A stretch of 64,000 nucleotides of DNA from Progne subis subis. Lineage: Eukaryota > Chordata > Aves > Passeriformes > Hirundinidae. The translations under genes and the position numbers were made by a program. This document shows positions 51,765 to 64,000 of the stretch, piece by piece (within the stretch, counting starts at the first letter, position 1; each line of letters opens with the position of its first letter). The notes below the pieces were generated by a model. That model was given only the letters and a program-made list of their open reading frames with translations. It did no database searches and was not told the DNA's origin. The stretch spans positions 4,785,036 to 4,849,035 of the forward strand of contig JAKJHU010000036.1 in the NCBI GenBank assembly GCA_022316685.1. The letters are read 5' to 3'.

Positions 51765-53162
51765 TCTGCAAGAGGGGTCAGAAGGAGGATCCAGAGAATG
51801 ACAGGCCTGTCAGCTTGACCTCCACAACAGGTAAGGTCTTGACTGAGCAGATCCTTTTCAGTGCCAACATGTGGCATATGCTGGACAATAGGGGATCTGG
51901 ATGAACCAGAATGGGTTGAGGAAAGACATGTTCTGCTTGACTGGTTACCGTCTATAAAAAGGTGACCTGCTTAGTGGATAAAGCAAAGGCTGTGGATGTT
52001 GTCTGTCTAGACTTTAGAAAAGCCATTGGCACTGCCAAGCCCTGGCATTCTCTTGGAGAAGCTAGCAGCCTATGGCTGGGACAGGGGCACTCTTCACGGG
52101 GTTAAAAACTGTCTGGGTAGCCAGACACAGGGAGTGGTGGTGAATGAATTCACATCTAGCCAGCAGCCAATCACTAGTGGAGTTCCCCAGGGCTCAGCAC
52201 TGGGGTCAGTCCTGTTTAATGTCTTTACCCATGATCTGGGTGAGGGAATCGAGTGCACCTTCAGCCAGTTTGCAGCTGATACTAAGTTGGGTGTGACTGT
52301 TGGAAGCTGGAGAGTAGGAAGGCTCTCCAGAGTGATCTGGACAATCTGGACTCATGGGCAGATTAGAATGGTATGGAGTGCAAGAAGACAAAGTGCAAAG
52401 TCCCATACTTTGGTCACAACAATCCTATGCAGTACTAAAGGCTGGGGGCAGAGTGGGTGAAAATCTGATCTGTGGAAAATGGCCTTGGGGTACTGGACGA
52501 CAGTGGCTGAACATGAGCCAGTGTTCCCGGGTGGTCAAGAAGGCCAAGAACATGCTGGCCTGTATCAGCAACAGTGTGGCCAGAAGGACCAGGGAAGTGA
52601 CTGTCATTCTTGTCTTTGCACCACTGGGGCTGCAGCTCGAGTGCTGTGTTCAGTTCTGGGCCCCTCACTGCAGGAGGAACATTGAGGTGCTGCAGGGAGT
52701 CCAGAGCAGGGTAATGTCACTGGGGAAGGGTCTGGAGGACGCTGCTTATAATAAGTGGCTGAGGGAGCTCAGAGTGTTTAGCCTGGAGAAAAGGAGGCTT
52801 GGGTTGGAGACCTTATCACTCTTTACAACTGCCTGAGCTGTACTGGCTGTACTGGCTGTAGCCAGGTGAGGGTCATTATCATCTCTTAAGTAACAAGTTA
52901 AAAGACAAGAGGAGGTGGCCTCAAGTTATGCTGGGGGAAGCTTAGGTTATATATTAGGAAAAAAAAATTGAATGAAAGGGTTCCGAAGCTCTGGAACATT
53001 CTGCCCAGGGAAGTGGTGGAGTCTGCATCCCTGGACTTAAAGATGTGTAGATGTGGCACTTAGAGACACAGTTTAGTGGTGAATATGGTGATGTTATGTT
53101 AATGGTTGGAATCTATGATCTTACAGGTCTTTTCTAACATCAGCATTTCTATGGTTCTATAC
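51765..53162 (+). pseudogene. CR1 LINE, 5'-truncated, broken reverse transcriptase
   Basis: The longest CR1 copy here, about 1.4 kb, running from the start of the reverse-transcriptase core to the 3' tail. Blocks in order: [107 protein letters not shown]. It ends in TTTCTATGGTTCTATA. Stops and frame changes separate several blocks (for example the stop near 51901). The catalytic FADD reads FAAD, so the enzyme would be dead even if the frame were intact. It is a different CR1 subtype from the copies at 200, 41930 and 43400. Confidence 0.93.
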
Positions 53163-53615
53163 ATATTAAACATAGAGCTGATGAGAATTTATTAGAAGTG
53201 ACAAAACAAGTAAAATCAATAAAGTGTAACAGCTCATTTAAGCACATTAATAGGAATAAACAAGTTTTATAATTCAACATAGGTATAAAATATTGGGAAT
53301 TATAGACAAGCTAGGATAAGAGGGGAATGGAAACCTTTAAATAAAATGTTTTAATAAGCAAATCCTTGGGCTTTTTAATGATGGTGCACTACATTTATGG
53401 AGTATGAAATATTATGCCTTCTCTCACTTTTAGCTCTTTCTGCAACAGATCAATACAACACGCGTCCAAATGATTAAACTAAGAACAAAGAAACCTCACT
53501 TGAATATTAACTTTATTTAGTTTTTCTTATTCCTGGGAAAATCCTAGCCACCAACTACAGAATAATTTTCTCCTTCAGTCCAAACTTCAATCTATTATTA
53601 AATGGATCTGAATGG

Positions 53616-53730
53616 GAAAAAAAAACCAAAAAAAACAAAAAAAACAAAACAACAAACAAAAAATAAACTAAAACAAAACAAAAACAAAACAAAAAAAACC
53701 CCAACCAACCAACCAACCAACAAACAAAAA
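53616..53730. repeat. Long A/C-rich low-complexity tract
   Basis: About 115 bp containing almost only A and C (AAAAC, AAAC and CCAA units with (CCAA)4 near 53701), with very few G or T. It begins about 450 bp after the CR1 copy ends, so it is not that element's tail. Confidence 0.95.
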
Positions 53731-54000
53731 CCCCTACCCATTTATATACTTCTGCTAAATGAAACTATTTCAACATGAAAGATTAAGACAACGATATAAA
53801 TACTAAGTCCTAATGTTCTGTACCACCAAGACGTTCAAATGCTGAGAAGAGACAAAATAGCATTTTAGTAATTTAACTAAATTCAGTCAGATGGCCTGTG
53901 GTAATTGTCTAACACAGCTGTGGGGTAACATAACTTTGTTTAAGATTTTTTAGAGGAAGGTCCAGCTATATTTCCATGATGCACTAAATAAAAGGGAAAA

Positions 54001-54010
54001 AAAAAAAAAG
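54001..54010. repeat. Short A tract
   Basis: Part of an A run from about 53996 to 54009 in AT-rich sequence; no further structure. Confidence 0.7.
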
Positions 54011-54251
54011 GTGCAAGTTAAAAAATCTCATTTCATGACCAGGGATAGCTAGAAAAGACTTTAAACATTTCTAAAACCACTGACAGTGCAGATTAATATT
54101 GAGTGACAAGTAAAAATTTGGGGAGACTAGCTAGTGGTATCAATACAAATTTTATCTATAGGGAAAAAAAGCCTTTGAAAATGTGCATGTAGCTCTCTAG
54201 ACAGAGACTCTGTCAAACAATGTATTAAAAAGCTCATGAGTATGGGCCTGA

Positions 54252-54573
54252 CATTTTGAAGTTTGAAGAGATTTTGGCCTGCTAGCAGTGCCAACTATTT
54301 CCCAAGGGAAAAGTTCTTGAGAAAGCCTCTTCTCAAAACAATCTTGGCAAAACAACTCTTTCCCAAAACAATCTTTCTCCAGGTGGTGTTTTGCTGTTTC
54401 TCTAGTTTCACCAATGTGATTAGAGAGGTGTCACCCCTGTTCACCAATTATGTTAAGTCTGTATTGGAACACCTTATAAAAGGTGTTAAGAATTAGACAG
54501 TAAAGTCTTCTATACTATTTGCCTTCTGTAATACTTGGAGTCTTTTGTCTTTCTTTTGTGTCCTACAGCAACA
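54252..54573 (+). repeat. LTR-like fragment
   Basis: A block with LTR-like order: a U3-like part, TATAAA at 54475-54480 (ACCTTATAAAAGGTGTT), AGTAAAGTC at 54500 as a possible poly(A) signal, a T-rich stretch, and CCTACAGCAACA at the end. No second copy is in the window and no clear target duplication was found, so class and ends are inference. Confidence 0.35.
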
Positions 54574-56989
54574 CATGAGTAAATATGCTGTTAGAAAATG
54601 TAAAGAATAACAAAATTATGAACAGAAGAAAACATTCTAACAAATGCCTACAAGAAACAATCATTACCAAATTCCTACACATTTACTTGCCTGCCCATTT
54701 TCCCATCTTTGGAACAAAATTCTTAAATGCATTAAGTACATTCAAAGAACCAACACATATACTCAGCAGACAAATCAAATATCTTGTCAAATGAAATAAA
54801 AACAGTATATACATAAACACTTCAAAATCCTCTGAGCTTTGCTGTTGAATACTATTTTTAAGTAGAAGTGGTCCCATATTTGAATGCCTTGCCCTATTGA
54901 TGTGCAGTCTCTATGACTTAGCTTTATGAGAGTTTTGGTTATGTAAAATTTTAACTTCTGAAAATTATTTCTAAGTACAGCCACAAATGTAAATTAGATG
55001 ATGCAGTATAAAATCACCAGCCATGTCTTCCAGTAGTGGAGCTATTCATCCAAGAAACAGGTATAAGTTCAATCTGGCAAAGTTAAATGACATTCATTTT
55101 GCAGAAATTAACTATTCTTTGTGCATTGTTGACTGTGAACGGAGACCATTATTTTTCATTGCCTAAATAGTGATGCAATTTTCAAAGCTAAATGAGCATT
55201 AAAAACATTCATTCCATGCTTCTGCAATGAACAATCTAAGATACCTAATGGCAAAATGAGACATTCCCTTTAATCTTTATGAACATATTATATTCCCTTG
55301 AGATTAAAATGAGAAAGGAGGGGATAAGCTTGCTGTATTTTTGATATGTTTCTCTCACAAACAGAAGTCTTGTGTGAGCAGATGCAGCAGCCTGCCTGCC
55401 TGCTAGTCCCTGAAGTTCCAATCATCATGATGACTGTCCCACAGTTTCTTCCCCTTGGGTAGGCCAGTCTCTTTTCATTCCTCTGCTTTATTAGAGATGA
55501 GATTTTGGTGCCAATATAGGGAAGAAATATGTTTCACCAAGGGGCACAATTCATACACATATGAATGGGTTTCCAAGTATTTGCCTTTGATATCAGCTCA
55601 CATTCTAGTTATGCTCCTCTACAACAGGACCCCAGACAGGATTTTCTGGAGAAGTGACTGTACTAATATACTATTTTCCCATAGGTGTTCTTGAAATCTA
55701 TCTTATTTCAAAATACTTGACTACTGAGTAACAGAAGACAGCATGAGGGTATATGATTTTACTTGCAATGTGTTACAAAAAATAGCATATAGCTAACTCT
55801 GCTATTAATTAAAGTAACTGGTGACCAAAGTGGAACATCTTATATGTTAGAAAAAAAATCCACAAAATAATAGTCATTAAATAACAGCATAAGCATTGAT
55901 CCACAGATTATACGAAAAATTATTCAAGCAATGAGATCAAATGTATTTTCTAGAAGACCATTTCCCAATCTATACTAATAGCACATTTACAGAATAATGC
56001 TGCCTAGGGCTGATTACACCTCTCCATGATTGTAGAGATTGTTTGTTTAAACAAAAAAAGAAAAACAATCACAACAATATCAAGCTATTTGGCACCACTG
56101 TGGGTGATATAAGTATTTGTACATGCCTCTAGTGCATTCGAACACTGCAGGCCACAGAACTGTACAACGTATTTTGAGTGAGGAAAGGTTTTTTTCTCTG
56201 TCTCCTTACCAATGTAATGGAGACTTAGAGCATGGAAAAAACCCAAAACATAAAAGGTGTACTCATCTGTAGCAGAAGGAACCTCTGATTTTTATCATAA
56301 ATCTTATCAAAGATTCTTTATTTCTGCCTTCAGAAAGAAAAACAAATGGGGTCCTAAAACTCATACCTGAAGTCAAAGGACAGAAAAACACCACAAAATG
56401 GATAATCTTACAGGTTCAGAAATCACAAGGCACAAAAAATACACTAGAACTTTCAGATTCTGTTCATGATTTTAGCCCACCCAGTACATGGACCCTTTGG
56501 GATGCGCTGAACTGACCTTATTGACAGTCAGCTCTGTTGGCATTTTACAATCTGACCTTAACAGAATGACAGAGATATATGCAGTATCTTTGGTCTATAT
56601 ACTGAAGTCCAACTCTTCATATTAAAAAAAAGAAATAAAAAAGTTACACTTACAGAAACACAATTACTCAGAATTATATCTGCATATGTTTACATGGCTT
56701 TGAAGCTTGACCTCAATATCTGACAGTCTCACTGCCAAAATAATTATTACCATAAAAATACTTTTCTCTGATATTATTAGTGCACCAACACCCTCGTGAA
56801 ACTGACTTGAAAAATGAAATATTTCTATCCAGTTTGTAACCTCAATTGTTATGCTACCTTCAGGATATGCATGAGGAAGGTTTTTATCACTATTTGGAAT
56901 TGAAATCTACAGTCATCACCTAGGAAATGATACATTTTCAATACAGCAAGCTTATTTGTCTAATGTTGTGGATTTAAGTTTTTGCCCTC

Positions 56990-57180
56990 CTTTTTCTCTT
57001 TGCTTTATTGCTTGTTTTTTTGATTGGTTGGTTGTTTTATTAGTTTATTTAGTTTTTTTTTTTGTTGTTGCTGTTTCTGTTGGGGGTTTTTAATTAATTT
57101 TTTTTTGGGGGGGCAGGGGTTGTTGTAGTTTTATTGTTTATTTGTTTGGGGTTTTTTGTTTTTTCTTGTTTTTCCTTTCC
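56990..57180. repeat. T/G-rich low-complexity tract
   Basis: About 190 bp dominated by T with G runs (GGGGG near 57082, GGGGGGG near 57108, GGGG near 57115 and 57148). Spurious Phe-rich frames come from it. It is the strand-mirror in composition of the A/C tract at 53616. Confidence 0.9.
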
Positions 57181-57572
57181 TCACCCTCGAAATGCCAGAA
57201 AATGAATAAGAACTTTGGCAGTATGCCATATCATTACCTTGGTATAAGCCATGTTCACTCGTTATTCACAATGGAGCTTTGGGTAATAGATCTGTTTCTG
57301 ACACAGAGAAGTATTAGGCACAGCTAATAGCTGGCTTTTTTCCTATTTTAACTGACTTATAATTTTGGGGGGTTTATTTTAATTCTATTTAATTTTCCTT
57401 CTTTTTTTTTCAATAGTGAGTGAGTAACAAAGTGCTGTAGAAATCATTAAAACTGGGGCTGAACTTTGCTATTTGCAGGACTTAGCCACACCATCCCTAG
57501 CTGATGTACTACCAGATGGTGGCTGGACACTCTTGTGGAAACTCTTTCAGGGCCAAAAAATCCCAGAATGAG

Positions 57573-58114
57573 TGTCTTGGATTATGTAACCTAAAAATGT
57601 GTATTCTATTTCATCTGGTGAAAGATGGTTTTTGGGAGATGTTTTATCCTTCTTACTCCAGTGGGGAGGGAGGCAGATGCCTTCTGATAATGGCCCAGCC
57701 ATTAAATCCAGGTGGGGCAGTGTTTCTTATCTCTTTCACCACCTCTCCATCCTCCAGGGGGACATCTTCTGATAATGGGCCATTAGGGCCCACCAATGAC
57801 ATGACACATTCCATCATCCCATTGGGAGATGCTCCACCCAGTGGGGGAGGAGCCAACTGTTCCTAGCTAGATAAAAACTGGGACTGAAGAATACAAGGTA
57901 TCTGATTTGTCCACCGGATTTCTGGAGGAAGACCGGACCCATCTTCCCATCACTGGACTTTCTACAGGACCATCTCTACTCCACAGAACCACTTCTGTTA
58001 CTCCAGGAGAACTTATTTGGACTCCTTCCAACACCCTGATCACCAGGGTGCTCGGTTGTATGCCTCCCTGACTCTGTCAGGGTTTTCCAGGATTTTTGTT
58101 TGCTACCTTGCTTG

Positions 58115-58147
<33 letters not shown>

Positions 58148-58292
58148 ATTCCTAGTAAAGAACTGTTATTCTTATTTGCATACCTTTGCCTGAAAGCTCC
58201 TAATTGCAAAGTTATAAGAGTTTGGAGGGAAGGGGGTTTACATTCTCCATTCCAAGGGAGGCTCTAGCTTTCCTTGGCAGACAACTGTCTTT
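57573..58292 (+). mobile_element. Solo LTR of an endogenous retrovirus, copy 2
   Basis: Second copy of the LTR at 10559, same direction, colinear for its whole length. Shared landmarks are TTGGATTATGTAACCTAAA, CTTCTGATAATGGCCCAGCC, GCTAGATAAAAACTGGGACT, a T tract (58118-58143), CCTAGTAAAGAACTGTTA and CCTTGGCAGACAACTGTCTT. Differences are scattered substitutions and small indels, such as an extra CCAATGACA near 57794 and a longer T tract. No retroviral internal sequence flanks it. Ends are set by where the two copies stop matching. Confidence 0.72.
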
Positions 58293-60260
58293 AAAAATCC
58301 AGAGAACAAGTCATCAATCTGTGCAGAATTGCATCTTGCTATTGGTCTGTGGTACTCCTGTTTAAGGAAGGACTGTATTGTTTGGAATATCTTGGCCCTA
58401 CACTTCATTGAACATGATTGTTACTACTTGGCACTACCTCACTATGAAACAAACTCTCTTGGGTATGCATCAACTCTATTACTCCATTAATGTCAAATTA
58501 CCACCATGGATGCTTAATTTCTATCCCCTTAAGCCTCATTCTACCTGGAAATTGATGGAAGTCACCTAAAGTTCCACCTGTCTGTGGCAAAGGAGTGAAT
58601 AAGGTCAGGTATTTAATTTCTGAAGGCCAATAGTTAAATGCACCAGCTAAAAAACGGCCTGTCATGCAAATTGATTCTTTAGACAACAATAGCTTTTAAC
58701 CGCTCATTTGAAGAAACAGAATGATTCAGAAAGGAGTTTACAGAGGTAGAAATTTAGAAATTATATAACAAAATGAGCTACAGAAATATTGTAAAAAGGA
58801 ATTTCCACAAATGGGCTGTAGATACTACTTTCTGTTTCAGTTGGAGGCATTTTTTTTTTAATGAGACGAAAGCCTGTATGTTGGCACTTTTTATAGCTTC
58901 CATTTGTTTAGAATATTTTACTCCACTTAATACAAGGGAGAGAAGGGAAACACTTTCAATTATTCTAGTCGCCTACAGCACCCATTTGAAAATACTTAAC
59001 GTTTAATTTATTTAGCTTTATCTTTAAGGTTACTTAATAAACTCTATATGGAAAACTAACCATGGAATTACGACTAATACTAAGAGTATAGCTAGGGAAT
59101 CAAGTTAGGTTTTTATCCACATTTGTGAAGACTGTTTGATAAAGATTCATATGGACATTCCCTTGATATTTGGAATTTTCAGTCTTAAGTAATGGAGAGT
59201 TGTATTTTCTCAGGATCATTTAGTATGCAGGTTTAGAATAGAGAGAAAAAAAATCTACTCTTTTATGCACTGTTCACAGCAAATTTTCAGGGAACATGAA
59301 TCATTTAATAAGCTTATTTTATACTGAGAAAGAAATAGGAGCTCTCGAGCATTTACTTCAGGCATTAAGTCAGATGCTGCAATGAGCTAGACCTTCAAAG
59401 TGTGCATGAAGTCTTTCTCCTTTAATCAGTAGAGAAAGCTTGAGTCTTCTGAAAGCCAACATATTGATCTGATCAAGGAATTGCTGAGACTGCTGCAAAG
59501 GAAATGATATGAATATATACAGAGCAGAAGTATGTAAGAGTATTAAAAAATTGCAATTGACCTTTCTCTGTAGTTTCCCTATTCTTTTCCCTATTTTTTC
59601 TCTTCTGGAAGCCTTTAGCTACGGATTATTACATATGGTTTGAGCAAGTAAAGAATATAGAAACAGGAGAGTGACCCTGGCAGTGTGTAAATCCTAGGAC
59701 TTGAAGAGACTTTTTTGAGAACTGAAAAAAGAAAAAAATGATAGGTGTTCACATAAGCAGAGCATCTGCTCAACCAACAGCATAGAGGTTTGGAGCAGGA
59801 AAGATTGATGGACTACGTCTGAGTGTGAAACAAAGAGGAAGAGAACCAAGAGCCAAAGCCATGAATGAAAAGAATATGTGGCAGAAGACGGAACTTAGAA
59901 CTTCTCTGACCACCACGTTTGCAATCCAAGAACAAGAGTGCAACTAACTGCACCACAGGACAAGGAGAAGAACATTAATTCTGCCTATGAGGACAATTTT
60001 CTCACCTGGCCTATTCCCTGAATGACTCCTTGACAATATTTGGGTAGGTGCCACAAACTAAACAGTGTGGACAGATGTAGAACCATTCAAAATGCAGAAG
60101 CCTGCATTTTGTCCTCTTTGAGTCATGTTTATAAACATAGTCATAAAAGCCAGACTCCTCCCTACAATGAGAAGATGATAGGCACTGGCTTTTTTGGGCT
60201 GTTTTGAGATGAAATAGAATCAGGCAAAAGTCTGTGTAGAAAAATTATGTAATAAAATAC

Positions 60261-60264
<4 letters not shown>

Positions 60265-60291
<27 letters not shown>
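60265..60291. repeat. Poly-T tract (27)
   Basis: Uninterrupted T run, seen directly. Confidence 0.95.
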
Positions 60292-60292
<1 letters not shown>

Positions 60293-63200
60293 CCTAATTG
60301 TTGATTACTTTGGCATGTAGTTTATTTGTTATTCAAAAGAGAATATGATTTAAAGCGGACTTTTTTTTTATATCTACTAAGAATGTATTTCATTGCAAAA
60401 CCATGCAAGTTTCACTTTATTTTTCCCTTGTGAGAATTTGTTCCTTACAAAAACTGCCCATAAGTATATTAATAATTATAGAAGTATTTACATATGAAGT
60501 GTGACATGCTTCAAGGAGTGATTCCTGTTTACCTTTTTAAAGTAACAAGTACAATTACCACAGTTACTTAATGGTGAAATTTTCCTTTGTGGACATATGT
60601 GGTGCTCTGGAATAACTTGATGGAAACAGGAGAGAAATCTGAATGGCTTTTTGGGGCCACTCTACATGATCTGAATTTTTATTTTTCTGGTAGGTGCAAT
60701 TTTCTTTCTATTAGAATAAAATGTTGAAATATTTGCAGCTGAACTTTTATTAACTATAAATACCTGTCTTTAAAATCCACACTGTGCTTTAGCACTACAT
60801 AGACTCAGAACAATAAGTAATTTAATTACAAATTAATTCTGAGTATCTGTGTATAAATTTATTGAAATACTTATTTCCTGGCTGAAAATTTTAGACATTT
60901 TCTTTATACCTTTGTACAAGTTAATAACAAGGCTCTGCCTTTTTTTTCTGTTTTCTTTCAAAATTTTAAATAAATTTAGTCTCTCGGTACATTTTAGGCC
61001 AGTATGACATTTGTGCTATATGAGTCAGAGGACCTCAAGTGCTGCATTGAAGACATACATCATTAATTCTAATACAAAAAAGATAAGCCGACTAAGGCAG
61101 ACACCATTCAGATAAATAAACCAAACATACAACGTGAAGAATTATCTAGAAAGTATAAATGGGATTTACAATTTGCAAGGTGTAAAAATCTTACCTTGGG
61201 ATAAGGTGAATGAACCCACAATAACAGACAGAAATTCAGCTTTCATATTTTCTAGCATTCCCAAAGCTCAGCATGTGTACCATTGCTAGTGTCTTATAGC
61301 TAGAGTAGGTAAATTTTCCAAAAGCTCCCTTGGTCACAAACATTTCTAAGTGTCTCTAGCTAGAACTGGAAAATTTTAAGATACACTCCATATGCCTGCA
61401 GATTGTTTTGTGTTTTTCTAAAATTTCATGGTCATAAACATGGAATGGGAGATGGAAGGTGTAACAATAAAGTTTGCAAAGAAAGGAGGCAATGGACACT
61501 TTCAAAATATTTTCTGCCATATGGCATCATAGACTGTCTGTGAAGGTAGAAATCAGACTTTGTTTCCTGTCAATGTTTAGGAAACTTATGTAAGCAGCTC
61601 AGTTTCAAGTTTTAAATGAACTGTTAATTATCATACTAAATCAGATTACTCATTGGAGTATCAGTGTCACAGCAGCCATTTTAAAGTTGAGAGATAACAG
61701 GTTGTTAGTTAAAAGTTGATTTATGCATTGAAATATGGTTTACACCTCTTCATGTTTTCATAAATTGTTATAGCCAGCTGCATTTGTGATGAAGACAATT
61801 TGTAGGAACAAAATATTTTATTTTGTTCCTTGGCCTCATGCTTATTCAGAATTAAATGTGCTACAATAGAGTTAGGTATCTTCATTCTTTCCTGTGAGCA
61901 AGATTAAACAGAGATGTCAGCCTAGTTTCACTTTGTATTCACTTTTCAGTTGTGTACATTCAGTCCCTTTTAACAATCTGTTCTCAAATATCTGTTCTAA
62001 TAATTCCAACTCTCAATCTGATTTTTGATTATTCTTTATTTATTCTTTATTATTTTGTTTTGTTTTTTTGATCATTCAGCTCTGAAACTGTGTTCACAGG
62101 TTTTATTGACTCACAAAAAAACACTCCTCTTTGCTTTAGATGACATCAATCATTGAAACATGAGCTAGTCACTAGGCTGCTTTTACAGCCAGTGACAGAA
62201 CTTCCACAAGGAAGCCCATGCCCTTATTTTAGATGTCTGAGACGATATGAGTTGCTCTCCTGAGCAGTACTCCTCTGACTTTAAAGGAAGCTTAGAGTGA
62301 CTTTGGCAAATTTTGTGATGCTTAGAGTAAGTAAAACAAATCCAAGTCATATAATCTCAATTGAAAAGTGTTGCACATGATAGCTACTAAAAATTAAAAA
62401 AATCTATATTTTCTTTAGACTGTTAGTTTTGCACCCTAACACTGTTATTTTCCCTGAATGGCTTGATCCACTCTCTCTTAAATGCCCTGTCAAAACTGAA
62501 TTTAATATGCCAGTGTATATCCTCTCCTTTTAATTTTGCTGTGTCACCTGGAAATCTTCAATCTTTCCTGCCTTTGACTAGTCTAAGTTACTTTGTGATA
62601 TCTGCAGCTTTTATAAAACTGCTGACCACTGAAACATCAGTATTCATAAAATGAGCATTAACAGAAAGTGGCTTTTCACACACTGAGAATTCTCATTTGT
62701 TTTTTCCTTTCAGTTCTAAATAACATCCATGACAACATATTGCTCCTCAAGATTATTTGTTTGTTCATTAATATCATCTAAGAGCTATAACCTTGATTTT
62801 TGACAATAGAATGTCTTTTAACCATTTTTTATTTTTGGCTGCTGTTCTTCAGGAAACTTATTTGACAACACCGGGAAAAATTTCCCTTACAAAAAAGAAC
62901 CTAAAGCTGCCATAGAAATATGCATACCCTAATACTACTCCATATTTCCAGTTCCACATTCCACCTGTATCTTTTAAGGTAGCTATGTTTGTGAAACTCC
63001 AATCTTCCAGTTAGAAATTTTCATTTCAAGTAAAGGTTGAATATTTCTTAATAGTAGTTCACCCACCTCTTATTACATATCTTCAAAACTCTTAATGGTT
63101 TACTGTGATGAGAACTCAAATCAACCGAAGCACTGAGATGATCTGCTCAGGTCTTTAGTGCTCAAAGAAAAATTCAAAGGGCTATTAAAAGCCAAGGTTA

Positions 63201-63360
63201 ATTCTTCAATATAAAATCAGGAACTCATCTTTTAAAACAGACAAAACCAAAAGCTTTTGATTAACAGAAAATGGTAACATGGTTTAAAAGCTTTTGTCTC
63301 ACTCCATTCTGAAGCTTCTGTTACTTCACACTATCATTTTTGTGTGCCTGCTCAGCTGGT

Positions 63361-63420
63361 CCGGAGGAGGAGGAGGAGGTGGAAGAAGGAGCAGAAACAG
63401 AGCAGGATGAGGAAGGAGGC
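63361..63420. repeat. Purine-rich GGA tract
   Basis: GGAGGAGGAGGAGGTGGAAG and following GGA/GCA units. It translates to a Glu-rich run on plus (PEEEEEVEEG) inside a 62-codon frame, most likely low-complexity sequence rather than a gene. Confidence 0.7.
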
Positions 63421-64000
63421 TTCTACCTCCTATCAGAGGCTTTTATTTCACCTAATGTTCCTTTCTTAAAGGAACATAATACAGAGGCCAATGATAAAAG
63501 AAATACCATCTGTCCCGACCATGCATGAACAAAGAAAATTGTTGCTTTTACATTTGTTAAGCTTTTCGTAGTATGTTTGCTATCTTTGAGAGGAAAGCTA
63601 AAAGGAGAGGGCCTTGCTTTAATGGAAATGCAGTTGAATTGACTGAGCTTCCTCAATAACCCAAAAAAGTAAAGATATTGAATTATCTGGATTTGAAACC
63701 AGTCTTTGATGTTTTGTTCAGAAGAAATGAAAAATTTGCGTTAAAAGCTATCACAATGAAAAGTTTAACAGGGGCATGGCAAAGTTCTTTTGGTTTTCTT
63801 TGCTATTTTCAAAGGTATTATAATGTGGCTTATGATAGCCTACTGTATAGTTAATGTACCTTCCATCACTTCCCATTTGTCATGGATTGAGAATGTGCAG
63901 TGGAAAGTCAGACACAGCTGTTGTGTAGTAACTTTTTAAGTCGCAACTACTTGTTTCTGTGTCTTGAAAGAAAGAGAAAATAAAATCCCCTCTGTGGAAG

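Larger units (their letters stand above)
38189..64000 (-). other. ADGRB3: ADGRB3 intron, 5' part runs off the window
   Basis: The intron upstream of the exon at 38042 in transcript order. The previous coding segment should end in MMDFQNSYLMTGNV-like sequence with a phase-1 donor. I looked for it on the minus strand up to 64000 and did not see it, so the intron is at least 25.8 kb. This interval has a higher load of interspersed repeats than the rest of the window; they are listed separately. Long unannotated gaps (for example 44.0-48.3, 55.0-56.9 and 58.4-63.3 kb) are AT-rich non-coding DNA in which I see nothing specific apart from short tracts. Confidence 0.75.

Noticed and set aside
10559..58292. 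The two LTR copies as ends of one provirus
   Set aside because: They are 47 kb apart with ADGRB3 exons and CR1 copies between them and no retroviral gag, pol or env sequence.
63340..63528. Glu-rich 62-codon plus-strand frame preceded by an acceptor-like CTGCTCAG
   Set aside because: The Glu run is a GGA microsatellite and the remainder has no family match or donor site.

Overview
This window looks like part of a bird genome, probably a songbird. It is AT-rich with long non-coding stretches. It carries several CR1 LINE fragments with the typical avian 3' tail (ATTCTATG-type), a piece of the widespread avian ERVL LTR, and a tRNA-Ile-derived SINE with a CR1-like tail, the structure known as TguSINE1 in zebra finch. 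No bacterial, plasmid or viral gene organisation is present.

The only gene I can support is on the minus strand: ADGRB3 (BAI3, adhesion G-protein-coupled receptor B3), identified by its GAIN-domain protein sequence. Three consecutive coding exons are visible, in transcript order 38188-38042, 37309-37234 and 32081-31979. Each has AG/GT splice borders and the reading phases join without a break (phase 1, 1, 2, then 0). Together they give about 108 codons of the extracellular GAIN domain, just upstream of the GPS autoproteolysis site. The exon before them and the GPS exon after them were not found, so introns run off both ends of the window (at least 25.8 kb and at least 31.9 kb).

Layout: 1-31978 is intron with few repeats (a CR1 tail at 200-508, an LTR-like piece near 4.8-5.06 kb, an LTR at 10.56-11.29 kb, an ERVL LTR piece at 22.3-22.5 kb, a SINE at 28.7-28.9 kb, many A-rich tracts). 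31979-38188 holds the three exons, with a minus-strand CR1 in the intron between the last two. 38189-64000 is intron rich in interspersed repeats: four CR1 pieces at 40.2-43.8 kb, a CTAT microsatellite, an unclassified repeat-like block at 48.5-49.0 kb, a 1.4 kb CR1 with broken reverse transcriptase at 51.8-53.2 kb, an LTR-like block at 54.3-54.6 kb and a second copy of the 10.6 kb LTR at 57.6-58.3 kb.

I found no new multi-gene system. The points most worth a second look are the two same-direction LTR copies that bracket the coding exons, the inverted pair of related CR1 copies at 42 and 43.5 kb, an exon-like open segment at 49.1 kb, an unexplained GC-richer open frame at 2.56-2.83 kb, and a small junction difference in ADGRB3. 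All family names come from memory of consensus sequences; no database search was run.
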